Positions 39,116-47,487 of a stretch of 50,215 bases of DNA are shown in pieces; the stretch's first letter is position 1, and every line of letters starts with the position of its first letter. The notes under the pieces are model-generated. The model had not been told where the DNA came from, made no database searches, and was given only the letters and a program-made list of their open reading frames with translations. The DNA comes from Bacteroidales bacterium (GTDB lineage: Bacteria; Bacteroidota; Bacteroidia; Bacteroidales; UBA932): assembly GCA_016288055.1 (NCBI GenBank), contig JAEEXZ010000009.1, forward strand, positions 1-50,215. Direction: 5' to 3'. The position numbers and the translations under genes were made by a program.

Positions 39116-39164
39116 AGCACGTGGCGGGGCAAAATAGGGGCGATATTTTGACCGGGCGGGTGCT
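39116..39164 (+). repeat. 49-base hairpin repeat 5' of the transposase
   Basis: Same sequence as 37934-37982 apart from a few changes: AGCACGTGGCGGGGCAAAAT start, TTTTGACCGGGCGGGTGCT end. Direct orientation to the 3' copy. It ends 19 bases before the -7 box of the next gene. Confidence 0.85.
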
Positions 39165-39183
39165 GGAACGAAAAAAATAGTTG

Positions 39184-39191
39184 TATCTTTG
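39184..39191 (+). promoter_or_regulatory. -7 box of the mannose-6-phosphate isomerase-like gene
   Basis: TATCTTTG, only seven bases before the ATG at 39199. The upstream part is the hairpin repeat. A near-leaderless transcript is expected. Confidence 0.6.
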
Positions 39192-39198
39192 CGGGCAT

Positions 39199-40152
39199 AT
39201 GGAAAATGAAAACAAGAAACTGACTCCCATGCGCTTCCTGTCCGACAAGATGGACATGCCGTGGGGCACCGTGGAATACAAACTGGCAGACCTCGGATTC
39301 GTGGATTCCCTGGCATCCGAAGGCTGGCTCAAGGGCAACAACTTGAGCGACATCATGCAGACCTACCTTGAGCGTGTGGTAGGCGAGACCTCCTTCAACT
39401 GGTACGGGACGCAGTTCCCGGTGCTGGTGAAAAAGCTCACGGTGAAGGGCCGTACCTCCCTGCACGTGACGGCCGACGACGAGACCGCCGAGCAGCGCTA
39501 CGACGCCTTCGGCAAAACCGCCCTCTGGTACGTGGAGTCCGCCGGCCCCGACGCAACCCTCTACCTGGGCTTCAAGGAAGACATCACAGCCGAGCGTTTC
39601 TACAAGGCCTGCCACGAGAACAACGTGGAGCCGCTCCTGCATAAGGTGAAGCCCAAGGCAGGGGAGACCTTCCTCATCACTCCCGGCATGGTGCACGCCG
39701 CCAAGGATGTCACCCTGGTGGAAATCGCCGAGGCATCCGAACTGTGGTTCCGCCTCTACGACTGGGGGGCCGATGACCGCGAAAACCACCTCGAGGAAGC
39801 CTTCGACCTCATCGACTTCCAGCGTTACCGGGTATCCCGGAGCAAGGAAGAGGAGGGCGCCATCGCCATCACTCCGCAGTTTACCGTCAACAAAATCGGC
39901 CTTACGCAGCCCCTGAAGAGCACCCGCGACGAGGACGATACTTTCCTGCTGTACTACTGCACCCGCGGCAAGGCCGACATCCAGGCCGCCCAGGTGAATT
40001 ACAAGATGAAGGAAGGGGACCTGGTCCTCATTCCCGCAGAGACCAACGAGTTCTTCCTCCTGCCCGAAACCAGCGACGCCGAGCTTCTCGAAGTGCGCAT
40101 GGATCCCCGTCCGGAAAACGACATCGTCTCCGAACCCGTTGACGAGCAGTAA
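39199..40152 (+). CDS. manA: Class I mannose-6-phosphate isomerase-like protein
   Basis: 317 residues. Cupin-type type I phosphomannose isomerase landmarks: FPVLVKKLTVKGRTSLHVTA (metal-binding Gln/His region), ALWYVESAGPDATLYLGFKE, FLITPGMVHAAKDVTLVEIA with His/Glu ligands, and a second cupin with GDLVLIPAETNEFFL. Expected reaction: fructose-6-phosphate to mannose-6-phosphate, feeding GDP-mannose synthesis with ManC (1-1005). The first lobe is a little altered compared with canonical ManA (HVTADDETAEQ in place of QVHPDD), so substrate may differ. ATG 39199 is chosen since the frame before it is promoter. Overlaps the next gene by one base. Confidence 0.75.
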   Translation: MENENKKLTPMRFLSDKMDMPWGTVEYKLADLGFVDSLASEGWLKGNNLSDIMQTYLERVVGETSFNWYGTQFPVLVKKLTVKGRTSLHVTADDETAEQRYDAFGKTALWYVESAGPDATLYLGFKEDITAERFYKACHENNVEPLLHKVKPKAGETFLITPGMVHAAKDVTLVEIAEASELWFRLYDWGADDRENHLEEAFDLIDFQRYRVSRSKEEEGAIAITPQFTVNKIGLTQPLKSTRDEDDTFLLYYCTRGKADIQAAQVNYKMKEGDLVLIPAETNEFFLLPETSDAELLEVRMDPRPENDIVSEPVDEQ

Positions 40153-40529
40153 TGGAAGTCCGCATCGACAAATACCTCTGGGCCATCCGTGCGTTCAAAA
40201 CGCGAACGGAGGCGGCCGATGCCTGCAAAGGCGGCAAGGTGAAGGTGGACGGTGTTAGCGTCAAGGCTGCCAGGGAGGTAAAGGCCGGTGAAATCATCAA
40301 AATCCACAAAGGCGCCATCGAGTACACCTATAAAGTGGTAGAACCCACTGAACACCGTGTGGGTGCCGCCCTTGTGCCCCAGTACGCGGAGAATCTTACC
40401 CCGCAGGCAGAGCTGGACAAGCTCAAAGCGCCCGTAGAAACCTTCTTCCTCACCAGAGACAGAGGCGCCGGTCGTCCTACGAAGAAAGACCGGCGCGAAC
40501 TCGAAAAACTCTGGGACGAGCTGGATTAG
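40152..40529 (+). CDS. S4-domain RNA-binding protein, Hsp15-like
   Basis: 125 residues. An S4 domain at the N-terminus (MEVRIDKYLWAIRAFKTRTE, ADACKGGKVKVDGVSVKAAR, EVKAGEIIKI) is followed by a basic tail (RDRGAGRPTKKDRRELEKLW). This matches heat-shock protein 15 (HslR), which binds stalled 50S subunits carrying nascent chains, and related S4 proteins of Bacteroidota. Start overlaps the isomerase stop (TAATG); 3' end overlaps convergent S9 peptidase by four bases. Confidence 0.88.
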   Translation: MEVRIDKYLWAIRAFKTRTEAADACKGGKVKVDGVSVKAAREVKAGEIIKIHKGAIEYTYKVVEPTEHRVGAALVPQYAENLTPQAELDKLKAPVETFFLTRDRGAGRPTKKDRRELEKLWDELD

Positions 40530-43189
40530 TACTCGTATCCGAAGTAATATCCCTTCTTGGCGGTAGGAATGCCGTCACGCATCCAGGCGGGCTCCGGCTC
40601 GCCTTTCAAGTAGTAATCGAAGAACTGCTGCAGGCGGATGCTCAGATCCTTCCGGTTGCGGCGCTGGCGCAGGTTGTGCGCTTCGTCATTGTATTCCAGC
40701 AGCCAGGCGGGTTTGCCCAGGCGGCGCAGGCCCATGAACATTTCGATGCCCTGGTACCATGGAACGGCACCGTCGTTGTCGTTGTGCATGATCAGAACCG
40801 GTGTGGTCACGTTAGGGAGCTTGAACAGGGGAGAGTTCTCCATGTAAAGTTCGATACCGTCCCACAGCTTCCGGCCAATACGGCTCTGTCCCATCTCGTA
40901 CTGTCCCTGCCGGCTGCTGCCGCTTTCCCAGCGGATACCGCCGTAGGCAGAGGTCATATTGGAAACGGGCGCGCCGGCACCGGCGGCTTTGAACATGTTG
41001 GTACGGGTAATCAGGTAGGCCGTCTGGTAGCCGCCCCAGCTCTGTCCCTGGATGGCCATGTTCTCCTTGTCAATCCAGGGGAACTGCCACAGGCTCTGCG
41101 CGCCGCTCACAATGCAGTTGTAGGCGCATTCGCCGGGGGTGCCGGCGTGGTACACGATGTCCGGTACGAACACAACGTAACCGCGTGATACAAAGAACGG
41201 AATGTTGATGATGCTCCACATGGGCTGCACCTGAATGTGGTTATAGAGCGTCTCGGAATCTTTCTCGTAGAAGTAGCAGATAACCGGATACTTTTTGTCC
41301 TCGGAGAAGTCCTCCGGCTTATACAGGAGGCCGTCCAACTTGGTCCCGTCAAAGGCAGTCCAGTGATAGAGCTCCACCGTGCCCCAGTTGTACTCGGAAA
41401 TCTGGGGGTTGATGGCGCTGAGCTTCTTCTCGCTCTTTCCAATGGCTGATGTTACAGACACGTCCATGGGGTCACGGAAGTTGCCCTTCTGGTAAATGAA
41501 GGTCCATGCCTTGGAGGCTTTCTTGAGACCGCTCCAGGTGTAAGGGCCCTTCACCAGCGTCTGGAACTTCTTCACGGGGTCTGCCACGGCGAAGGTGGCA
41601 ATGCCATTCTCCTTGGTCACGTTGTCGAACACGCTTACAAAGATGCTCTCACGGACGCTGAAATGACGCTCGTCAAACTCCGAACGGTCTTTCAGGGGAA
41701 TGACACGGTAGGTGACGTTCTTCTCCCGGCCCGCCGTGAGGCGCACGGCCACGCCGTCCGGCGTTACTTTCCAGATATCATACTGGTCATACAGCAGCAC
41801 GGCGCTGTCCCCCCGCATCCATCCGGCCACGCCGCAGGGTTCCGGCTTCATGGGATGGTCGTCGTCTTCCAGCATGAACTGGCCGGCGACAGTGGTCACC
41901 GAGTAGTCCGTGGTATTGCAGATATGCCAGCTAAGGTCGTCGTAGCTCCACCAGATGGCGTATCGGCCCAGCGGAGACAGCGTCTCCTCGTCCGTGTGCC
42001 CCTGAGATACCGTCTGTCCGTTGATGCGGATGGTCTTGTTCATCTGATAGTTCCACTGCATTTCCACGGGATTGTCAATGCTCACTATCATGTGGACGGG
42101 GGCGTCACCCTGGTTTCCCAGATAGAGGCGGTCCTGCTTGTTAAGCGTAAAGGGAACCAGCACGCCGTTTACAAGCTCGGCCGTATAGGTGCGGCCGGCA
42201 TCCTTCGACAGGTTTACCTTCTGGGACGGCGGAAGTTCGTCGGCATCCCAGTTCCAGATGTCCAGGCCGGGCGTCTCGAAGGAAACGAGCGACGTATCCT
42301 TCGGGGGAACGTACGCCTGCACGCCTACAAAGACGCGGGAACCGTCGTGGCTGAAGGAAGGCTTGGAATTCTCCGTGATGCCCCATCCTTCCGGCAGGGC
42401 GGAAAGCGAAGTCTCGATAAGACGGGCCGATTTCCCGTCCCACAGATGCATCACCGCGTGCTTGCTGCCGCTGGAGAGCGTATCCTGCGACGTCAGGTAG
42501 AGGGCGCGCGTGCCCTCGTAGTCAAAGACGGGAGTGCCCATCCAGGTGCAGGTGTCGGCGGTGAAGGAGGTCTCGCGGGAGGCGACGGAGTAGAACCCCG
42601 CGTCCACTTTCTTCTTTCCTACCTCACGCACGAAGCCCAGCTGCATCCCGTCCCGGGAGAACACATAGTCCGTCACTTTTTTCAGCGTGTCAATATGGCT
42701 GTCTGCGAAGTGGAAAACAGAGAGGGTGGTATCGGCCTTGGCGAAAGCGAAGGCGTTGAGGCCGTGCTTGCCGGCCTTGTAGTTCTTGATATCGGCAAAC
42801 TTCACCACCTCGCCGGTCTTGAGGTTTACGACGGCCAGCGAGTCCTTGGGCATGTCCTTGGCTTTTTTCTTCTGTATCTTGGCGCGGCGGGTGGCGGCGA
42901 AGTACGGCTTGATCTGGCATACGGCGTAGGAATCGTCCTCCAGGACGGTGGCATTGTAGCCGCGGGGGATCTCGATGACACGGTCCTTTTTCTTCTCGCT
43001 GATGTAGAGATACAGGGTGCCGTCACCTTCCTGCGGGTTCACTTCATAGCTTACGACCTTTCCCGACGGGGACACGGACGTATGATTTACCGCCTGCCAA
43101 CTGTCGAATACGCTGTGGTCCAGAGGTTTTTTCTGGGCTTGCAGGGATACGCAGGCAAGCAGGAGAGGGAAAAGGAAAAGCTTTCTCAT
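40526..43189 (-). CDS. Exported prolyl oligopeptidase family (S9) peptidase
   Basis: 887 residues from ATG 43189 with a Sec signal peptide (MRKLFLFPLLLACVSLQAQ). A long beta-propeller-like region (about 30-600) precedes the alpha/beta hydrolase domain with GQSWGGYQTAYL (Ser, about 720), HNDNDGAVPWYQG (Asp) and NDEAHNLRQRRNRKDLS (His). S9 enzymes cut short peptides, often after Pro or releasing dipeptides; the specificity is not readable. It probably works in the periplasm with the other exported peptidases of this window. The frame upstream to 43495 overlaps pssA and is not used. ATG overlaps the pssA stop by four bases. Confidence 0.9.
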   Translation of the reverse strand: MRKLFLFPLLLACVSLQAQKKPLDHSVFDSWQAVNHTSVSPSGKVVSYEVNPQEGDGTLYLYISEKKKDRVIEIPRGYNATVLEDDSYAVCQIKPYFAATRRAKIQKKKAKDMPKDSLAVVNLKTGEVVKFADIKNYKAGKHGLNAFAFAKADTTLSVFHFADSHIDTLKKVTDYVFSRDGMQLGFVREVGKKKVDAGFYSVASRETSFTADTCTWMGTPVFDYEGTRALYLTSQDTLSSGSKHAVMHLWDGKSARLIETSLSALPEGWGITENSKPSFSHDGSRVFVGVQAYVPPKDTSLVSFETPGLDIWNWDADELPPSQKVNLSKDAGRTYTAELVNGVLVPFTLNKQDRLYLGNQGDAPVHMIVSIDNPVEMQWNYQMNKTIRINGQTVSQGHTDEETLSPLGRYAIWWSYDDLSWHICNTTDYSVTTVAGQFMLEDDDHPMKPEPCGVAGWMRGDSAVLLYDQYDIWKVTPDGVAVRLTAGREKNVTYRVIPLKDRSEFDERHFSVRESIFVSVFDNVTKENGIATFAVADPVKKFQTLVKGPYTWSGLKKASKAWTFIYQKGNFRDPMDVSVTSAIGKSEKKLSAINPQISEYNWGTVELYHWTAFDGTKLDGLLYKPEDFSEDKKYPVICYFYEKDSETLYNHIQVQPMWSIINIPFFVSRGYVVFVPDIVYHAGTPGECAYNCIVSGAQSLWQFPWIDKENMAIQGQSWGGYQTAYLITRTNMFKAAGAGAPVSNMTSAYGGIRWESGSSRQGQYEMGQSRIGRKLWDGIELYMENSPLFKLPNVTTPVLIMHNDNDGAVPWYQGIEMFMGLRRLGKPAWLLEYNDEAHNLRQRRNRKDLSIRLQQFFDYYLKGEPEPAWMRDGIPTAKKGYYFGYEY

Positions 43190-43896
43190 TTTTTGCGGAA
43201 AATGTATAGTGTCAGATTTTCTACGATGTAAACGGTGAAGATCAGCAGTACGGCGAGACTCCAGTCCATTCCCAGGACCGCGACGCCCGCGCAGATGGCG
43301 GCCGCCAGGCACAGGAACACGATGCGTTTGGTGTCCAGCAGCTTGTGTCCTTTTGCCACCTTCATGCCGAACATGGGAATCTCGCTCACCAGGAGGATGC
43401 CCAGCACCACGGAAAGGGCGGGCAGGAACCAGGTGGTGGCCAGAACGCTGTCCAGCATGTCGCTGCGGTAGGCGAAGTAGCACAGGGAACCGCAAATGAT
43501 GGCGGCCGTAGGAGTGGCCACGCCGATAAAATCGCTGGTCTGGCGCTCGTCCACGTTGAACTTGGCAAGCCTCAGGCCGCTCATCACGGCAAGGAACAGG
43601 GGAACGGCCTCCGTCCAGCTTTCAACGCCCAGCCCCTGCATGGTGCCTACCATCATCATCGAGGGCAGGACGCCGAAGCTCACCATGTCCGAGAGCGAGT
43701 CCAGTTCTTTTCCCATGGGGGAATACGCCTGAAGCAGGCGGGCGGCCAGTCCGTCGCAGAAATCGAAGACGGCTGCGGCCAGCATGAACAGGAAGGCGAT
43801 ATCCGGCCTTCCCTGCAAAGCGAACACCACTCCCACGCAGCCCGAGAGGGCGTTCATGGAAGTGATGGTGTTCGGGATATAATTCTTGAGGGACAT
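43186..43896 (-). CDS. pssA: CDP-diacylglycerol-serine O-phosphatidyltransferase
   Basis: 236 residues, six to seven membrane segments. The CDP-alcohol phosphatidyltransferase motif is complete: FDFCDGLAARLLQAYSPMGK followed by ELDSLSD (residues about 44-70), with the DG..AR...G...D...D spacing. Makes phosphatidylserine, precursor of phosphatidylethanolamine, in the cytoplasmic membrane. N-terminal PNTITSMNALSGCVGVVFAL and the eukaryote-like short form match Bacteroidota PssA. Middle gene of a three-gene operon with overlaps of one base (upstream) and four bases (downstream). Confidence 0.95.
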   Translation of the reverse strand: MSLKNYIPNTITSMNALSGCVGVVFALQGRPDIAFLFMLAAAVFDFCDGLAARLLQAYSPMGKELDSLSDMVSFGVLPSMMMVGTMQGLGVESWTEAVPLFLAVMSGLRLAKFNVDERQTSDFIGVATPTAAIICGSLCYFAYRSDMLDSVLATTWFLPALSVVLGILLVSEIPMFGMKVAKGHKLLDTKRIVFLCLAAAICAGVAVLGMDWSLAVLLIFTVYIVENLTLYIFRKK

Positions 43897-45065
43897 TATT
43901 TAATGCCGATTTTCTTCAGGATCTCCTTGGGAACGGCTTTCTTGTTCACCAGGATGTTGAGGGTCTTGGCCTTGGCGAAGTTCTCCGACATGTACCAGTG
44001 TCCTTCATAGGCGCCGGTGACGCCCCAGGAGTTCTTGATCATATAGTATTTCTTGCCGTTCTGGTCTTTGGCGATACCGTACAGGTGCATGCCGTGGTCG
44101 TCGGTGGAGGACTTGTCGTCATACATTTCCTGACGGATCTGCGCGGTGATTTCCATCTCCTTGACGGCGGCCTTGTCGGCGGGCTTTTCATCGGCCTTTC
44201 CTACCCAGCGCTCCTGGTCGGAACCGGTGGTGGCCTTGTCTGCGTCGTCCAGCATGATGGCGAGGCCCGTGCGGGTGAAGCCGGTCTCGGAGACGTCGCC
44301 GCCCCAGGCTACGGTGTAGCCGTTATTCACGGCATAGTCCATGATGGACATGAACTCGTCCAGGGGAATGTTCCAGGACTTGCTCCAGCGCCAGTTGTCG
44401 CAGACTTCCATCACTACCTCCGTATAATAGGGGTTGTGGGTGTAGGACGTAAAGCCGATGTAGTCGTCGAGGTTGATGCCCAGCTCGGAGGCGGGAATCA
44501 CCTTGTCCTGGGGGATAACGCCCGTGTATGCGTCCAGGATGCCTTCGACACCCTTGGGCCATACCTTGGTGAGTTTCTTGTTGGGGTTCTTCACGACGGC
44601 GTCCACATAGCCCTTCAGGACGGCGTCCAGCTCGCCCTGTACGGGAAGGTCGTAGCCGTACTGCAGGCCGGAGTAATCCTGCTGGCCGATGAGACCGTAA
44701 GTCTTGGCAACGTCCAGCACGTCTCCGAAGTCGGAGCCTGCTGCGTAGTTCATGTGCCCGTCCAGGCGCACGTACTTGATGGCGCGGTCATAGTAGGACT
44801 TGCGGATGACGAACATCTCGGAAAAGTCCGGGTATTGGGCGGGATCCTTGATGCCTTTGGCCTTGATGATTTCCGACTCCAGGAAGGACAGGGTGGAGAA
44901 GCACCAGCAGGTGCCGCTGCGGTACTGGTTCTTCACGGAGGTGACGGGGTTGGCCTTGACGGTGGTGAACTGGTAGTCTTCGGGGACTACGGCTGCCTTC
45001 TTGGGTTGTGCCATGACGGTGCAGGCGAGGGCAGCCAGAACTACGCTGACGATAATCTTTTTCAT
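43896..45065 (-). CDS. C1B peptidase, bleomycin hydrolase/PepC-like, exported
   Basis: 389 residues with a Sec signal peptide (MKKIIVSVVLAALACTVMAQ). Papain-like triad: Cys in YRSGTCWCFSTLSFLESE (about 53), His in DDHGMHLYGIA (about 335) and Asn in YMIKNSWGVTG (about 358). Bleomycin hydrolase-type aminopeptidases are usually cytoplasmic; this one is exported, as in many Bacteroidota homologues. First gene of the operon with pssA and the S9 peptidase; tight overlaps suggest coupled translation. Confidence 0.93.
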   Translation of the reverse strand: MKKIIVSVVLAALACTVMAQPKKAAVVPEDYQFTTVKANPVTSVKNQYRSGTCWCFSTLSFLESEIIKAKGIKDPAQYPDFSEMFVIRKSYYDRAIKYVRLDGHMNYAAGSDFGDVLDVAKTYGLIGQQDYSGLQYGYDLPVQGELDAVLKGYVDAVVKNPNKKLTKVWPKGVEGILDAYTGVIPQDKVIPASELGINLDDYIGFTSYTHNPYYTEVVMEVCDNWRWSKSWNIPLDEFMSIMDYAVNNGYTVAWGGDVSETGFTRTGLAIMLDDADKATTGSDQERWVGKADEKPADKAAVKEMEITAQIRQEMYDDKSSTDDHGMHLYGIAKDQNGKKYYMIKNSWGVTGAYEGHWYMSENFAKAKTLNILVNKKAVPKEILKKIGIK

Positions 45066-45077
45066 AACCTTCTTTTA

Positions 45078-45114
45078 TTTGGGCAAAAGTAATTAGAAAA
45101 TCGTAAATTTGCAA
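45078..45114. promoter_or_regulatory. Overlapping divergent promoters
   Basis: Forward: TTTG (45078-45081), 22 bases, TAAATTTG (45104-45111), six bases before the hydrolase ATG. Reverse: TTG (45112-45114), 20 bases, TACTTTTG (45084-45091), 18 bases before the C1B peptidase ATG. The two promoters occupy the same 37 bases and should exclude each other. Confidence 0.7.
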
Positions 45115-45117
45115 CCC

Positions 45118-45744
45118 ATGAAAACCATCCTGTATGTTCACGGAATGGGCGGTGGCGGCGACAGCCGCATTCCGAACCATCTTAAAACCCTTCTGGACCC
45201 TTACGGAGTCCGGGTCATTGTCCGTACCTATGACTTCGATCCGCCCGTGGGCCATGCCCAGCTGGCCTCGTGGGTGGAAGAGGTGAAGCCGGACCTTGTC
45301 ATCGGCGAGTCCCTCGGGGCCATCCAGGCCCTTCGCATCCAGGGCGTTCCGCATCTTTTTGTGTCGCCCTCGCTGGGCGCGCCCGCGATGCTGGTGAAAT
45401 ACGCGCCCCTGGCGCGGTGGGCTCTGGGCCGATGGTACCTGCACCACCGTTATCCCGTGAAGGCGGGGGACCGGCAGGCGCTCAAGTTCACCTATCCCGT
45501 CATGATGCGCTACCTCGGGCACTGGGAGGCGGCGAAGGCGGCCATCGGCCCGGATGGCTTCTACTACGCCTTCTTCGGGAAGAACGACCACTACATGCGC
45601 TCCGGCGTGGTGTCCGTCGCCCTGTGGGAACAGCTTTTCGGAAAGAGCTATACCGTTTACGACGGAACGCATTTTATGGAAGAGGAGTTTGTGGAAAGTC
45701 TTCTCGTTCCCAAGATTCTGCAGGTCCTTTCTTTGCAAAAGTAG
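45118..45744 (+). CDS. Small alpha/beta hydrolase, YqiA/RBBP9-like
   Basis: 208 residues from ATG 45118 (MKTILYVHGMGGGGDSRIP). Nucleophile elbow VIGESLGAIQAL with Ser near residue 64, a late Asp in FFGKNDHYMR and the His in YDGTHFMEEEFV. Size and motif order resemble YqiA-type esterases. Substrate unknown. First of four genes in the same direction; 26 bases to the next gene, with its own promoter in between. Confidence 0.75.
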   Translation: MKTILYVHGMGGGGDSRIPNHLKTLLDPYGVRVIVRTYDFDPPVGHAQLASWVEEVKPDLVIGESLGAIQALRIQGVPHLFVSPSLGAPAMLVKYAPLARWALGRWYLHHRYPVKAGDRQALKFTYPVMMRYLGHWEAAKAAIGPDGFYYAFFGKNDHYMRSGVVSVALWEQLFGKSYTVYDGTHFMEEEFVESLLVPKILQVLSLQK

Positions 45745-45763
45745 CCGGAAATCCGTATCTTTG
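45732..45763 (+). promoter_or_regulatory. Promoter of the lipoprotein-exonuclease-RlmI operon
   Basis: TTTG (45732-45735, inside the end of the hydrolase gene), 20 bases, TATCTTTG (45756-45763). The ATG at 45771 is seven bases later. Confidence 0.75.
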
Positions 45764-45770
45764 CAGAATG

Positions 45771-46868
45771 ATGAAAAAGTGTCTTTTGATACCCTTGGCG
45801 CTGCTGGCCCTGGTCTCCTGCAAGGAGAAGCAGGCGGCTCCGCGTCCCACTACCCCGATGGTGCACGCCATCGCGGCGGATACGGCCGGTCTCGGCCGCC
45901 TGGTGGGGCAGTCGGGCCGGCGTGGCGGTGAGGGATCCGTCGCCCTTATCGGCGAGCCCGGCGGCGTCATCGCCCTGGCCCGTCGCTTCCAGGGCTGCGA
46001 CCGCGTGGACAACGTGGACGGCCGCCCCGTACGGGATTCCCTTCCGGATTTCGCCGGGGAAACTTTCGATGCCATCATCGACGCCCGCTTCACGCCTTAT
46101 TCCCGTCTTCTCGCGTCGGACCCCGACAGCCTCCGGGATGCTGCGGTCATCAATTCCGTGGCAGCCTGGGATAGCGTCTGCTGGCGTTCCCGCACCGACG
46201 CGGAACCCCTCCTGCGCAAGCAGTGCGCAAAACTGATCATTCTCACATCCCCCCTGCAGGCGCAGTGGGGTATGTTCGACGTAGATACCCTCCAGCAGAT
46301 GTGCGGCGGCCGGTGCTTCGTGCTCTCGCCCGTACATGTCATGCTGGATGAAGCCTACGCCGCCGGCGCCCGTTCCATAGCTGTCTGGACAACGCGGGAC
46401 GTGCGCGACAGCGGTGCATGGGAGGCCGTCTTCGCCCAGAAGGGCTGGGCCGATACCAACCTCTCGGTCCTCGCCCCCGAACCCGCCGTGGACGTCCGCA
46501 CGGAACTGCGCAGCCTGCTGCGGCAGTACCGCGAGAGCGGCCGTATGCTGGACGCCCTGCTCGTGGACTCCTATGACGTGGATCTCGTCCTCCTCCGTTC
46601 GGAGCTGAACCTCATCAAGGCGGAGGGTACGCTGGAAGACTCTTCCTTCCAGGCCATGATCTCCCCGGACTTCGTGCTGCTGGATCCGGCCACCACGCTC
46701 ATCGGCGCTACTTATGCCACCATGCGGGAGCATCATTTGTTTACCCATCGGATCGCCAGACCGTCCGTACAGTATTTTGAGACCGCCGAGTCGGCCGAGG
46801 GTCTGCCCCGGCTCATTTCCATCTCGTCGGCCTATGCCCAAAGCACGTATGTTCCAAATCTCGATTAG
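45771..46868 (+). CDS. Lipoprotein of unknown function
   Basis: 365 residues from ATG 45771 (MKKCLLIPLALLALVSC, lipobox Cys near residue 17); an ATG at 45768 is also possible. No family recognised with certainty. Visible: HAIAADTAGLGRLVGQSG, a Rossmann-looking GSVALIGEPGGVIALARRF, GETFDAIIDARFTPYSRLLA, LLRKQCAKLIILTSPLQAQW and AYAAGARSIAVWTTRDVRDS. The repeated beta-alpha pattern with ILTSP and IAVWTT suggests an alpha/beta substrate-binding fold. The long open frame before it (from 45270) is a shadow of the hydrolase gene. The 3' end overlaps the exonuclease gene by 20 bases. Confidence 0.8.
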   Translation: MKKCLLIPLALLALVSCKEKQAAPRPTTPMVHAIAADTAGLGRLVGQSGRRGGEGSVALIGEPGGVIALARRFQGCDRVDNVDGRPVRDSLPDFAGETFDAIIDARFTPYSRLLASDPDSLRDAAVINSVAAWDSVCWRSRTDAEPLLRKQCAKLIILTSPLQAQWGMFDVDTLQQMCGGRCFVLSPVHVMLDEAYAAGARSIAVWTTRDVRDSGAWEAVFAQKGWADTNLSVLAPEPAVDVRTELRSLLRQYRESGRMLDALLVDSYDVDLVLLRSELNLIKAEGTLEDSSFQAMISPDFVLLDPATTLIGATYATMREHHLFTHRIARPSVQYFETAESAEGLPRLISISSAYAQSTYVPNLD

Positions 46869-47487
46869 CCCGGAAGAAATATCGGCTCTGGAACTTGCTT
46901 CATTTCCCGGAGAGATTGTGATTGTGGACGAGGCAGAGGGCCCTGTCATGGAAAAGGCTGTCCGCTACCTCAAGGGGCAGCGGCTGCTGGGCTTTGACAC
47001 GGAAACCCGCCCCACGTTCTCTCCGGAACAGCGTTCCACCGGAACGGCCCTGCTACAGCTTTCCAGCGGGACCAAAGCGTTCCTTTTCCGTTTGAAAAAA
47101 TGCGGCCTGCCGCGTCCTCTGGCTTCGGTGCTGGCCAATCCCAATATCCTCAAGATAGGCGCCGCCACGCTGGATGATGTGCGGGGCCTCCAGAAAATTA
47201 CCAAGTTCGCTCCCAAGGGATTCGTAGATCTCCAGAATATCGTATGGGAATACGGAATCCGGGACAAGAGCGTGAAAAAGATGGCCGCCATCATCCTGGG
47301 CGTCAAGATTTCCAAGGCCCAGCAGCTTTCCAACTGGGAGGCGGAAAGACTCTCCGATGGCCAGCAGAGGTACGCCGCCACCGACGCCTGGGTATGCCGG
47401 GAGATGTACCTGCGCCTGGAACAGGCAGAAAAGAATCCGCTCACTTACGAACAGCTTCACCCCGAACGTTTCCAATCCAATGGATAA
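46849..47487 (+). CDS. 3'-5' exonuclease domain protein (RNase D-like)
   Basis: 212 residues from ATG 46849 (MFQISISPEEISALELA). DEDDy exonuclease motifs: LLGFDTETRPTFSPEQR (Asp-x-Glu, about 50), LKIGAATLDDVRGL (motif II Asp) and QRYAATDAWVCREMY (motif III Tyr-x-x-x-Asp, about 180). One exonuclease domain only, without HRDC, like the small WRN/RNase D-type proteins of Bacteroidota. Probably trims RNA or DNA 3' ends. It overlaps its neighbours by 20 and 8 bases, so translation is coupled to the lipoprotein and the rRNA methylase. Confidence 0.9.
   Translation: MFQISISPEEISALELASFPGEIVIVDEAEGPVMEKAVRYLKGQRLLGFDTETRPTFSPEQRSTGTALLQLSSGTKAFLFRLKKCGLPRPLASVLANPNILKIGAATLDDVRGLQKITKFAPKGFVDLQNIVWEYGIRDKSVKKMAAIILGVKISKAQQLSNWEAERLSDGQQRYAATDAWVCREMYLRLEQAEKNPLTYEQLHPERFQSNG

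Noticed and set aside
41663..43231. 522-residue + frame opposite the S9 peptidase
   Set aside because: Shadow frame; the reverse strand has the catalytic triad and signal peptide.
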